Numbered from the stretch's first letter, positions 15,466 through 21,921 are shown. The stretch is 21,921 nt of DNA from UBA11524 sp045591175 (GCA_045591175.1 JAZNSI010000009.1:1-21921), one strand, 5' to 3'. Notes: generated from the sequence alone by a model not told the origin. Translations and numbers: made by a program.

Positions 15466-15490
15466 CCCCGGAGACACATTCTCTCCGGGG
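15466..15490. terminator. Bidirectional terminator between convergent genes
   Basis: CCCCGGAGA (15466-15474) pairs perfectly with TCTCCGGGG (15482-15490) around a seven-base loop. In the - direction it is followed by TGTTTTTGC; in the + direction a T-rich stretch follows only after several bases. It closes the methyltransferase gene on one side and the long - strand operon on the other. Confidence 0.85.
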
Positions 15491-15505
15491 GATTCGTTGT
15501 TTTGG

Positions 15506-15736
15506 TCACTTCACCACGTCGGTGTCGATGATGATCTTCTGGCAGGGGCGGCAGAAATTCGCCTTCACGCGGATGCCCGCCCACACGCCGCCATTGGCCG
15601 CGGTGAGCCTTCCCGTGCCGCCGATCATCTCAAAGAAGGGCATGCGCTTATCGCCGGGGCTGAAGATGAGGCTGCTGCGGCCGTCACAGGAGATGTTGCC
15701 GTCGATCATTTCCTTGCTGCAGTAGGGGCAAAGCAT
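15506..15736 (-). CDS. Small zinc-ribbon protein (DUF6487/PF20097-like)
   Basis: The 76-residue protein has two CxxC knuckles, C3-PY-C6 and C62-RP-C65, which would bind one zinc ion. The middle, GNISCDGRSSLIFSPGDKR and a GGTGRLTAANGG stretch, is typical of a small family seen in Clostridia and listed as DUF6487, from memory. The ATG at 15736 has AAGGAGG eight bases upstream. The gene lies 12 bases after the stop of the 287-aa gene and is the last of the his-related - strand operon, right before the terminator. Its role is unknown. Confidence 0.78.
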   Translation of the reverse strand: MLCPYCSKEMIDGNISCDGRSSLIFSPGDKRMPFFEMIGGTGRLTAANGGVWAGIRVKANFCRPCQKIIIDTDVVK

Positions 15737-15748
15737 GGGAGTTCCTCC

Positions 15749-16612
15749 TTATTTAGCGAGTTCTTGTAATGCCAGGCGATACAGCTGCACGGCCGTCAGG
15801 CCCGGGGATTGCCGCTCGTAGAAGAGCCGCCACTCCCGCTGCCCGTCAAAGAAGCGGGTATCCCCCATCAGGCGCTTCAGGTAATACTCCGCCAGCGCCT
15901 CGGTCAGCGGCCAGGTGGCATTCCCGCGGAAGGCATTCTCCTCCCGCAGCGCGGTTTTCAGCAGGTAAATGATGAACTCATGCCCGATGAAGTACACCGC
16001 ATCCATGACAGAGTGCTCGATGCCGAAGAGATCCCTCTCCGCCGTCAGGTCGATGGCTTCCGGGCCATGCGCCACGGAGGACACCATGGTCGCGGTGAAA
16101 GCCTCCGCCGCCAGCTCGCAGCCGACGACCTCCTCCGCCCGGGCGGTGAAGTCATGCGCCTCAAACCACGCCTGCACAGGGGCGATGGCAGCGGCGATCC
16201 GTTCCCTTTCCCCGGGGAAGATATCGCGGAGGTAGCTGTCCTGATGCTTCAGCAGGATCTGCGACAGCTGCCCAATCAAGTCCGTATAAGGGACGAGGCT
16301 TTCGTCGACGCCCTCGGGGATCACCCCGGCCCAGATGCTTTCGCAGATGTCCAGCAATTCGCCGTAGTAATCCGGCAGAGACTCCGCGTACCCCGCCGGG
16401 TTGAAGATCATCAGACTGTACAGCTTGCCCCAGTGCACGCCGCCCTGGATGGTCAGCAATTCGCTGTTGTCCGAAAAGACAGCCAGCTCCTCCGCCGGGT
16501 ACAGGGGGCGGTACTTCGCGCCATAGTCGTTGTCGTAGCCGCAGCGGGCCACGGACAGCATGTGGTACAGATAGTTGACGTTGGGTTCGATTGCAAAGCG
16601 GATCTTGTTCAT
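15749..16612 (-). CDS. Hypothetical protein, 287 aa
   Basis: I do not recognise a named family. The product starts MNKIRFAIEPNVNYLYHMLSVARCGYDNDYG, has no signal peptide, and appears alpha-helical throughout. Features that could be tested are H/E-containing stretches such as VAHGPEAIDL, FGIEHSVMDAVYFIGHEFIIYLL near 210-235, and the aromatic C-terminus DTRFFDGQREWRLFYERQSPG. A HEF..YLL motif in a helical protein might suggest a metallopeptidase-like or metal site, but no clear HExxH is present. ATG at 16612 is chosen because GAGGAG lies just upstream, and the codons before it only shadow the preceding gene. It starts 8 bases after the membrane protein's stop, so the two are co-transcribed. Confidence 0.8.
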   Translation of the reverse strand: MNKIRFAIEPNVNYLYHMLSVARCGYDNDYGAKYRPLYPAEELAVFSDNSELLTIQGGVHWGKLYSLMIFNPAGYAESLPDYYGELLDICESIWAGVIPEGVDESLVPYTDLIGQLSQILLKHQDSYLRDIFPGERERIAAAIAPVQAWFEAHDFTARAEEVVGCELAAEAFTATMVSSVAHGPEAIDLTAERDLFGIEHSVMDAVYFIGHEFIIYLLKTALREENAFRGNATWPLTEALAEYYLKRLMGDTRFFDGQREWRLFYERQSPGLTAVQLYRLALQELAK

Positions 16613-16620
16613 ATTGCTCC

Positions 16621-17106
16621 TCAGCCCGGCAAGAGCGTCATCACAGCCGCCAGGATCGCCGCGATCAGCGGGAATCCCACCAGGCTGCCCACCCACTTGC
16701 CTATCATCGTTTTGCGGGGGATATAGGGCATCAGGTCTTCCGTGCCGGGGATGATCCAGGCCTTCGTGCGGCCCACCCAGTACCAGTCGATGAAGATGCG
16801 GTCAAACAGGGTCATGATCATCAGCACCGCGGTCATCTGCCAGAAGAGGTCGATGAATGTCCGCGCGCCGTTGACGAAGTACACCATCGCCGGGACGAGG
16901 ATCAGCACCGGCAGGAACAGCGCCGCGCCGGCGATCGCATAATCCCGCTTGATTTTGGCCTTTGTCGTCAGGCCCAGCTGCACGGCGCGCTCCTGCACCT
17001 CCGGCTCAAAGAAGTACACCGCGCCCACCGGGCCGTTCTGGATGCCGATGATGCACACCATCAGCAGGATGAAGCACATGGCGACGCCTTCGAGGATAAT
17101 CAGCAT
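16621..17106 (-). CDS. Hypothetical integral membrane protein, 161 aa
   Basis: The protein has about four hydrophobic segments, near residues 1-22, 57-80, 84-105 and 136-159. Its strongest sequence signature lies between them: IGIQNGPVGAVYFFEPEVQERAV, KAKIKRDYAI, and FDRIFIDWYWVGRTKAWIIPG followed by TEDLMPYIP. I recall similar unnamed proteins in gut Clostridia but know no function. ATG at 17106 is preceded by AAAGGAGG. It lies 13 bases after hisC and 8 bases before the 287-aa gene, so it belongs to the same operon. Nothing links it chemically to histidine synthesis. Confidence 0.8.
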   Translation of the reverse strand: MLIILEGVAMCFILLMVCIIGIQNGPVGAVYFFEPEVQERAVQLGLTTKAKIKRDYAIAGAALFLPVLILVPAMVYFVNGARTFIDLFWQMTAVLMIMTLFDRIFIDWYWVGRTKAWIIPGTEDLMPYIPRKTMIGKWVGSLVGFPLIAAILAAVMTLLPG

Positions 17107-17119
17107 GTGGGGGCCTCCT

Positions 17120-18181
17120 TTACACCGACCTGCAGTAATCCAGCAGCTTGTCCGTGACGATCTCCATGTCCTCGGTGGTGCCGACGGTCACGCGGAGCCA
17201 CGCCTTCAGCCGGTCGGCCTTGAAGTGGCGCACCAGGATGCCCTCCTCGCGGAGCTTCTGCTGCACATGGGCGGCGTCCACCGGGTCGGCCTTGACAAAG
17301 AGGAAGTTGGTCGCGCTCTTGAGGCACTGGATGCCCGAGCCGATCAGGAACGCGCGGCATCTGTCGCGGGCCTCGCAGACCTTGCGGACGGTTCCGGCGG
17401 TGTACTCCGTGTCAAGGATGGCCGCCTCGCCCGCCGCCTGCGCCAGACGATCCAGCGGGTAGGAGTTGAAGCTGTCGCGGATGCGCTTGAGCGCGCTGAT
17501 CAGCCGCGGACTGCCGATGGCATAGCCAATGCGCATGCCCGCCAGCGCGTGGGACTTGGAGAACGTGCGGGTGATCAGCACGTTGTCGAACTCGCTGAGC
17601 AGGGGCAGGGCGTTCTCCGGGGAGAAGGCGGCGTAGGCCTCGTCCACCAGCAGGACGGCGCCGTGATCGCGGGTGTGCTCCGCCAGCTTGCGCACCTCGG
17701 CGGACTTCAGCAGCATGCCCGTGGGCGCGTTGGGGTTCGCCAGGGCGATGGGGCAGCCCTGCATCAGGCCCACCACGTCCACTTCGAACTTGGCGTTCAG
17801 GGGGACGGTCTCGTACTCCACGCCGAAGAGGCTGGCGTACACCGGATAGAAGGAGTAGGTCACGTCCGGCGCGACCAGTTTCTTGCCTGCGAAGAACGCC
17901 GCGAAGGCAAAGGCCAGCACCTCATCCGAGCCGTTGCCGCAAAAGACGCATTCCGGGCTGACGCCGTTGACCTTGGCGATGGCGGCACACAGGGCGGTGG
18001 CGTCCATGTCGGGATAGAGGCGCAGCGCGTCCGCCTGGACGGCAGCGATAGCCTCCGCCACCTTCGGAGACGGCGGATAGGGGTTCTCGTTGGTGTTGAG
18101 CTTGATGAGCTTCACATTTTTCGGCTGCTCGCCCGCCACATAGGGGACAAGGCGAAGGGCAAGTTCACTTTCGTAGGACAT
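17120..18181 (-). CDS. hisC: Histidinol-phosphate aminotransferase
   Basis: HisC transfers an amino group from glutamate to imidazole acetol phosphate in histidine biosynthesis, using PLP in the cytosol. The 353-residue protein has the fold-type I features of the family: LNTNENPYPPSP at 28-39, GNGSDE at 82-87, NPNAPTG at 149-155, VDEAY with D180, and the PLP lysine K209 in TFSKSHALAGMRIGYAIG with R217. ATG at 18181 has AGGAG ten bases upstream. It is separated from the preceding operon gene by 342 bases that include the structured repeat B, so it may have its own control. Phenylalanine transamination cannot be excluded for HisC-like enzymes, but hisH and hisF nearby support histidine. Confidence 0.95.
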   Translation of the reverse strand: MSYESELALRLVPYVAGEQPKNVKLIKLNTNENPYPPSPKVAEAIAAVQADALRLYPDMDATALCAAIAKVNGVSPECVFCGNGSDEVLAFAFAAFFAGKKLVAPDVTYSFYPVYASLFGVEYETVPLNAKFEVDVVGLMQGCPIALANPNAPTGMLLKSAEVRKLAEHTRDHGAVLLVDEAYAAFSPENALPLLSEFDNVLITRTFSKSHALAGMRIGYAIGSPRLISALKRIRDSFNSYPLDRLAQAAGEAAILDTEYTAGTVRKVCEARDRCRAFLIGSGIQCLKSATNFLFVKADPVDAAHVQQKLREEGILVRHFKADRLKAWLRVTVGTTEDMEIVTDKLLDYCRSV

Positions 18182-18280
18182 GTTGTTTTCTCCTGACTTG
18201 TGCGTTATTCTTCAAAGTAGGATTTGTCTGTTTTGGGGAATTTGCATTTTCTTCAATGCAGGATTAATTTGCAGCAGGGA

Positions 18281-18495
18281 GCCGCTTTCGCGCGTCGAAA
18301 GCGGCGCAAAGCCGCCGGGGGAAATCAAAAAAGTGATTTCCCCCGGACCCCCTCCGTCCTATAGGGAGTTGGTCGAGCGGCTGCATATGCGGGGCGGCTC
18401 TGGTTGCAGAGGATTGCCTGAATTTCCGCCTTCAGCGGAAGCAATCCTCTGCAAAATCGCCGCATCGTCCCCTTTGCAGGTTGAGCGGCAGCCGC
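18281..18495 (-). repeat. Structured intergenic repeat, copy B (inverted relative to copy A)
   Basis: Read on the - strand, this 215-bp element aligns along its length with 11559-11785. Here the central stem is perfect over 14 bp (TTGCAGAGGATTGC / GCAATCCTCTGCAA), and the GGGGGAAATCA / TGATTTCCCCC stem replaces AAAGCC / GGCTTT of copy A. A terminal hairpin GCCGCTTTCG / CGAAAGCGGC follows. It starts 28 bases after the methyltransferase stop, in that gene's sense direction, and ends about 100 bases before hisC. Bases 18182-18280, AT-richer, contain a TGCATT / AATGCA dyad but no clear promoter. Confidence 0.88.
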
Positions 18496-18523
18496 ACCGG
18501 CATGCCATCCGAACCGGAACAGA

Positions 18524-19135
18524 TCACTCTTCAGCCGGCTTCTTTGCAACAATCTTATTCATCGCATGGCAATGCTTGACGCCATTTTCGTGCTCGTCAT
18601 TAAACTTCCGGCTTTCAAACCACTTGATCTGCCAGTCCTTGTAGTAGTCCTTGATCTCCTCGCTTTTGAATACGCCGATCATAACGTCCTTCAAGTCCTC
18701 AGGAACAGGCTCTTCGTCCGTGAACAACGCCGCAATGTGGTAGCCATTTTCATTCGTCCACTTTTTCAGCAGCTCAATCGTTTGGGGCTGCTTTTCTCGT
18801 TCAATAAACTGCAGCACGCCGTGCATAATGACCAAATCGTATTTATACTTGAACTCATACGCCAGCGTATCGCATATATACGTATTGATATTCAGATGAT
18901 AGCGTTCTTTCAGATAATCAACCTTTGCAATCGCGTTTTCCGAAATATCGAAAGCATCCACTTGAAAGCCCAGGCCCGCCAGGTAAAGTGCATGTCGTCC
19001 ATCGCCGCAGCCAACGTCGAGGATCTTTGCGCCCTCGGGCAAAAAGGGGACGATTCCCTCAACCTCTTTGCTCGGGTTGCCAAAGGTCGATTTATCCAAA
19101 TCCTTATACTCATTTTCCCAGAACGGCTTCATCAT
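18524..19135 (-). CDS. Class I SAM-dependent methyltransferase (TehB-like), AT-rich
   Basis: The 203-residue protein is a compact Rossmann methyltransferase. Motif I is ILDVGCGDGRHALYLA (38-53), followed by VDAFDISENAI with the ribose-binding acidic residue, then YKYDLVIMHGVLQFI. The N-terminus (KPFWENEYKDLDKSTFG) and overall size resemble TehB/tellurite-resistance-like proteins, though the substrate is uncertain. Its codons are clearly richer in A and T than those of flanking hisF and hisC, and Lys, Asn and Tyr are frequent, which suggests recent transfer. It starts 17 bases after hisF, with AGAAGGGATGAT upstream. Two ATGs (19135, 19132) are adjacent. It interrupts the his genes and is followed by repeat B. 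Confidence 0.88.
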   Translation of the reverse strand: MMKPFWENEYKDLDKSTFGNPSKEVEGIVPFLPEGAKILDVGCGDGRHALYLAGLGFQVDAFDISENAIAKVDYLKERYHLNINTYICDTLAYEFKYKYDLVIMHGVLQFIEREKQPQTIELLKKWTNENGYHIAALFTDEEPVPEDLKDVMIGVFKSEEIKDYYKDWQIKWFESRKFNDEHENGVKHCHAMNKIVAKKPAEE

Positions 19136-19152
19136 ATCATCCCTTCTCTTGC

Positions 19153-19914
19153 TTATACCCTTCTCACCGGCACGCCCTCACCCGCCAGATAATCCTTCAA
19201 ATCGGCAATCTTCATGATCCCGAAGTGGAACAGCGTCGCCGCGAGGGCCGCGTCCGCATGGCCGACGGTCAGTGCATCCCGGAAGTGCTCCATCTTGCCC
19301 GCGCCGCCGCTGGCGATCACCGGCACGCCCACCGCGTCCGCAATGGTGCGGGTCGCGTCCAGCGCGAAGCCCTCGCCCACGCCGTCGGTGTCCATGGAGG
19401 TCAGCAGGATCTCACCCGCGCCGCGCTTCACGCCCTCGACCGCCCATTCCACCGCGTCCAGGCCGGTATTGATGCGGCCGCCGTTGATGTACACGTCCCA
19501 GCCGCCGCCGGGCCGGGCCTTCACGTCCATCGCCAGCACGATGCACTGGCTGCCAAAGCGCAGCGCGCTCTCGGTGATGAAGTCGGGGTTCTTCACCGCC
19601 GGGCTGTTGATGGACACCTTGTCCGCGCCCAGGCGGAGGATCTGCTTGATCTGGTCGATCTCCCGGATGCCGCCGCCCACGGTGAAGGGAATAAACACCT
19701 GCTCGGCCACGCGGCTGACCACGTCCAGCATCGCGCCGCGCTTCTCATGGGAGGCGTTGATGTCCAGCAAAACCAGCTCATCCGCGCCAGCCTCGTTGTA
19801 GCGGACGGCGGCTTCCACCGGGTCGCCCGCGTCGCGGATGTCCACAAAGTTGATGCCCTTGACCACCCGCCCGTCGCGGATGTCCAGGCAGGGAATGATG
19901 CGCTTGGTCAGCAT
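19153..19914 (-). CDS. hisF: Imidazole glycerol phosphate synthase cyclase subunit
   Basis: HisF is the (beta-alpha)8 barrel subunit that uses ammonia from HisH to form imidazole glycerol phosphate and AICAR in histidine and purine metabolism. The 253-residue product is of standard length. The two catalytic aspartates fall at the canonical numbers: D11 (CLDIRDGRVVKG) and D130 (LAMDVKARPGG). Phosphate-binding loops VGGGIR and ASGGAG are present. ATG at 19914 has GGAGG eight bases upstream; the longer open frame only shadows hisH. It overlaps the end of hisH by seven bases, so the subunits are translationally coupled. hisA, often found between hisH and hisF, is absent here. Confidence 0.97.
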   Translation of the reverse strand: MLTKRIIPCLDIRDGRVVKGINFVDIRDAGDPVEAAVRYNEAGADELVLLDINASHEKRGAMLDVVSRVAEQVFIPFTVGGGIREIDQIKQILRLGADKVSINSPAVKNPDFITESALRFGSQCIVLAMDVKARPGGGWDVYINGGRINTGLDAVEWAVEGVKRGAGEILLTSMDTDGVGEGFALDATRTIADAVGVPVIASGGAGKMEHFRDALTVGHADAALAATLFHFGIMKIADLKDYLAGEGVPVRRV

Positions 19915-20519
19915 GATACGCCCCTCCATTCCGCAAATCGCTTCAGCATGCGAAGGCCCGCCTCGCCGCTCTTTTCCGGGTGGAACTGGGTGGCCATCAC
20001 ATTCCCCCGGCAGATGGCCGCGGTGAAGGTCTGGCCGTAGGTGCAGGTCGCCGCCGTCCATTCGTCGGACACGTCCGCCATGCAGTAGCTGTGCACGAAG
20101 TATACGCAGGGGTTGTCCCCCGCATCGAACAGGGGGCAGTCGCGGGTCTCGAGGGTGTTCCAGCCCATGTGGGGGATCTTGAGGCCACGCTCTTCAAAGC
20201 GGGTGACGGTCCCGGGGAACAGCCCCAGGCCCACGAAATGGCCGTTTTCGTCGCTGTATTCGAACATCATCTGCATGCCCAGGCAGATGCCGAGGACGGG
20301 CTTGCCCGCCTGTGCGGCAGACAGCAGCGCCTGATCCAGTGATGTCTCGCGGATGCGCTTCATCGCGTCCTCGAACGCGCCCACGCCGGGCAGGATGACA
20401 TGGCTCGCCGATGCGATCACCTCCGGCGAATCAGTGATGACCGCCTCACACCCCAGGTACTCGAATGCCTTCTGGACGCTGCGCAAATTGCCCATGCCGT
20501 AGTCGATGATGGCGATCAT
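19908..20519 (-). CDS. hisH: Imidazole glycerol phosphate synthase glutaminase subunit
   Basis: HisH is the glutaminase that feeds ammonia to HisF. The 203-residue protein shows the class I amidotransferase triad: C79 in GICLGMQMMFE, H180 and E182 in QFHPEKSGEAG. IIDYGMGNLRSV at the N-terminus and LPGVGAFEDAM at 43-53 are characteristic of HisH. ATG at 20519 has GGAGG seven bases upstream. It is the first gene of the - strand operon and has a near-consensus promoter with a dyad operator in its short leader. The leader, about 45 bases, is too short for a T-box, so control is more likely by a DNA-binding repressor. Confidence 0.97.
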   Translation of the reverse strand: MIAIIDYGMGNLRSVQKAFEYLGCEAVITDSPEVIASASHVILPGVGAFEDAMKRIRETSLDQALLSAAQAGKPVLGICLGMQMMFEYSDENGHFVGLGLFPGTVTRFEERGLKIPHMGWNTLETRDCPLFDAGDNPCVYFVHSYCMADVSDEWTAATCTYGQTFTAAICRGNVMATQFHPEKSGEAGLRMLKRFAEWRGVSC

Positions 20520-20538
20520 GGCGTGTCCTCCGTTCTAT

Positions 20539-20558
20539 CACATTAGTGTGCTAAAGTG
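20539..20558 (-). promoter_or_regulatory. Dyad operator in the hisH leader (possible HisR/YerC site)
   Basis: On the - strand the sequence reads CACTTTAG-CACA-CTAATGTG. The eight-base arms match at seven of eight positions, with TTAG-N4-CTAA at the core. It lies about six bases beyond the expected transcription start, a position suited to a repressor that blocks elongation or initiation. TrpR-like HisR (YerC) proteins are known, from memory, to control his genes in Firmicutes; assigning this site to such a protein is inference. Confidence 0.6.
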
Positions 20559-20570
20559 TTTGACCTGCTT

Positions 20571-20599
20571 ATTATGCCCCATCGGGGCCGGAATGTCAA
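20571..20599 (-). promoter_or_regulatory. Sigma-A promoter of the his operon
   Basis: On the - strand TTGACA (20594-20599) and CATAAT (20571-20576) are separated by exactly 17 bases. The expected start is near 20564. A second, weaker candidate (TTTACG, 18 bases, TATGAT at 20642-20647) lies upstream. Confidence 0.85.
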
Positions 20600-20691
20600 G
20601 GGGATGGGGGGATGTTCCCCGTATTTATTCTGTACTTGACCATCATACCACACCGCCGCGCCCGGCGTAAAGCAAAGTACAGAAGCAATAC

Positions 20692-20720
20692 AAAAGGAAG
20701 CACCCCTGCTGGGATGCTCC
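20692..20720 (-). terminator. Intrinsic terminator after the XRE gene
   Basis: On the - strand GGAGCATCCC pairs with GGGGTGCTTCC through a one-base bulge and an AGCA loop, then TTTTG. It begins 7 bases after the XRE stop and separates the DUF2975-XRE unit from the his operon. Confidence 0.75.
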
Positions 20721-20726
20721 CCAAAA

Positions 20727-20945
20727 TCATTCGTCCTTCTTGGGCCGCTGGAACTCCAGGATATCTCCCGGCTGGCAGTCCAGCACGTCGCAGATGGCCT
20801 CCAGCGTGGAGAAGCGGATCGCGCTGACGTGGCCGTTTTTGAGCTTGGACAGGTTGACGTTCGCCACGCCGACCCGCTCGCTCAGCTCGTTCAGCGACAT
20901 CTTGCGGTCGGCCATCATGCGGTCAAGGCGCAGGATAATCGGCAT
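20727..20945 (-). CDS. Small XRE-family transcriptional regulator (YozG-like)
   Basis: The 72-residue protein is a single Cro/C1-type helix-turn-helix domain. It has the usual order: RLDRMMADRKMSLNELSERVGVANVNLSKLKNG, then RFSTLEAICDVLDCQPGDILEF, which is the pattern of YozG-type regulators. The recognition helix is near residues 27-38. It starts 12 bases after the DUF2975 stop with AAGGAGG upstream, so the two genes are co-transcribed. This pairing of a DUF2975 membrane protein with a tiny XRE regulator is common in Bacillota and suggests the regulator controls the pair. The signal is unknown. Confidence 0.92.
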   Translation of the reverse strand: MPIILRLDRMMADRKMSLNELSERVGVANVNLSKLKNGHVSAIRFSTLEAICDVLDCQPGDILEFQRPKKDE

Positions 20946-20957
20946 AATTCATCCTCC

Positions 20958-21569
20958 TTACAGCGTCTCGTCGGACAGGGTTTGCAGCTGTTCGCCGTAC
21001 TTGAAGACGTAAGCCAGCAGGAAGAACACCGCCGGGATGATCAGGAAGCTCGGGTCGAAGCTGATGTTCACGTTCACATGGCTGATCTTGTCGCTGATGA
21101 GCAAGGTGTCCATCTTCTGCACGATGAACAGGGTGAACAGGCTGATGGCCTCCATCACCTGCACAGCCGCGCCAAGGATCAGGCTCAGCCAGCCCAGCTT
21201 GCGCAGGTTCTTGCTGGTCTCGCTGGCAAAGGGCTTGCCGTCCTTCATGGGCGCGAGGATCGCGCGGATGGCCTTCACGCACAGGATGCCGAGGAAGCTG
21301 CAGCCAGCGCCCAGCGCCAGCATCGCGGCGGCCTGAATGAGCATGCGGTCGAAGTCAGGGGTGTAGGCGTCGGCCACCGTGAGCGTCAGCGGGCCGAACT
21401 CCAGCAGCTGGTCGACGTTGCCGATCATCTCGTCCGGCAGGTCAAAAACCTTGCCGACAACGACGATGCCGATGCAGACCAGGCAGGCAACAAAAGCAAT
21501 CTTTAGCATGATCTCAGCGATCTTGAAAACAATGTCGATCTTGCGGGCGGTAGAAGTGAGCTTATCCAT
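20958..21569 (-). CDS. DUF2975 membrane protein
   Basis: The 203-residue protein has about four predicted membrane segments, near 17-40, 75-100, 122-150 and 170-190, the usual pattern of DUF2975. Between segments two and three is the conserved-looking cytoplasmic stretch KAIRAILAPMKDGKPFASETSKNLRKLGW, matching the family's typical FxxENxxxLRxLG motif. ATG at 21569 is preceded by AAAGGAGG. It has its own near-consensus promoter and leads a two-gene unit with the XRE regulator. Function is not known; such proteins have been loosely linked with membrane sensing, which is not evident from this sequence. Confidence 0.88.
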   Translation of the reverse strand: MDKLTSTARKIDIVFKIAEIMLKIAFVACLVCIGIVVVGKVFDLPDEMIGNVDQLLEFGPLTLTVADAYTPDFDRMLIQAAAMLALGAGCSFLGILCVKAIRAILAPMKDGKPFASETSKNLRKLGWLSLILGAAVQVMEAISLFTLFIVQKMDTLLISDKISHVNVNISFDPSFLIIPAVFFLLAYVFKYGEQLQTLSDETL

Positions 21570-21599
21570 CAGGTGGTCCTCCTTTGATTTGATGGACTT

Positions 21600-21628
21600 A
21601 TCATAGCACGCTATTTTACACTTGTCAA
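21600..21628 (-). promoter_or_regulatory. Sigma-A promoter of the DUF2975-XRE unit
   Basis: On the - strand TTGACA (21623-21628) and TATGAT (21600-21605) are separated by exactly 17 bases. The leader contains CCATCAAATCAAAGGAGG (21578-21595 on the - strand), identical to the leader of the methyltransferase at 14661. The AT-rich stretch 21629-21746 upstream shows no gene. Confidence 0.9.
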
Positions 21629-21748
21629 CTACTTTTTAATGTTTTTCGTTAATTGTTTTATTTTGATGAATTCTGCTCACAGAAGGCTTCCGTCCCACAG
21701 AGAAAGAATCTCCGGTAAGCAGCGTGACGCGAAACCCATTTAGCAACG

Positions 21749-21775
21749 AAAAAAGCACCTCTTGACGAGATGCTT
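21749..21775 (-). terminator. Terminator of the rRNA operon
   Basis: On the - strand AAGCATCTC pairs with GAGGTGCTT (nine pairs, one G-U) around GTCAA, followed by a T-run at 21749-21754. It begins ten bases after the 3' end of the 5S gene. Confidence 0.92.
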
Positions 21776-21784
21776 TAAGAGGGA

Positions 21785-21901
<117 letters not shown>

Positions 21902-21921
21902 GGGGGGTCTTCGACCCATTT

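Noticed and set aside
15809..16726. A 305-codon + strand frame opposite the 287-aa gene
   Set aside because: The - strand frame has a good ribosome binding site and tight operon spacing; the + frame has neither.
20520..20564. T-box or other riboswitch before hisH
   Set aside because: The expected leader is only about 45 bases, with no specifier stem or antiterminator motif.

Overview
The window looks like a piece of chromosome from a GC-rich, spore-forming member of the Bacillota (Clostridia side). The evidence is a PolC-type replicative polymerase, the sporulation pair YabP/YabQ next to a DivIC-like division protein, AGGAGG ribosome binding sites before almost every gene, and a Bacillota-type 5S rRNA. 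No phage, transposase, CRISPR array or plasmid gene was found, so this is core genome with some accessory small genes. I cannot name the species.

Layout on the + strand: a repeat-filled region without genes (1-608), ispG (622-1683), more repeats, then polC (2160-6644) with its own promoter. The ispG-polC order is common in Bacillota. After a hairpin pair come an unrecognised acidic protein (6896-7729) and an ATC-hydrolase-family protein (7738-8343) with a clear terminator. A GNAT acetyltransferase, yabP, yabQ, a DUF3795 protein, a divIC-like gene and a Ppx/GppA gene run to 11499. After a convergent MBL-fold gene on the - strand (11837-13012), tadA, a DUF5655 gene and a DJ-1/PfpI gene form a tight operon (13176-14567). 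A SAM methyltransferase with a near-consensus promoter follows (14661-15452).

The right third is transcribed on the - strand. Reading in that direction there is a 5S rRNA gene (end of an rRNA operon) with its terminator, a DUF2975 gene plus a small XRE regulator, and then a histidine-related operon. That operon has a near-consensus promoter and a dyad operator, then hisH, hisF, an AT-rich methyltransferase, a structured repeat, hisC, a small membrane protein, an unknown 287-aa protein and a zinc-ribbon protein, ending at a terminator at about 15466-15490.

The most interesting material is non-coding. (1) A 215-227 bp structured repeat occurs twice (11559-11785 and 18281-18495), each copy downstream of a gene in that gene's sense orientation, with paired compensatory changes in two stems. 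(2) A near-identical 68/69-bp block flanks ispG in inverted orientation. (3) A 20-bp dyad (TTAG-N4-CTAA core) sits just downstream of the his promoter. (4) An identical 18-base leader joins two unrelated promoters to their genes. No convincing new multi-gene system was found.
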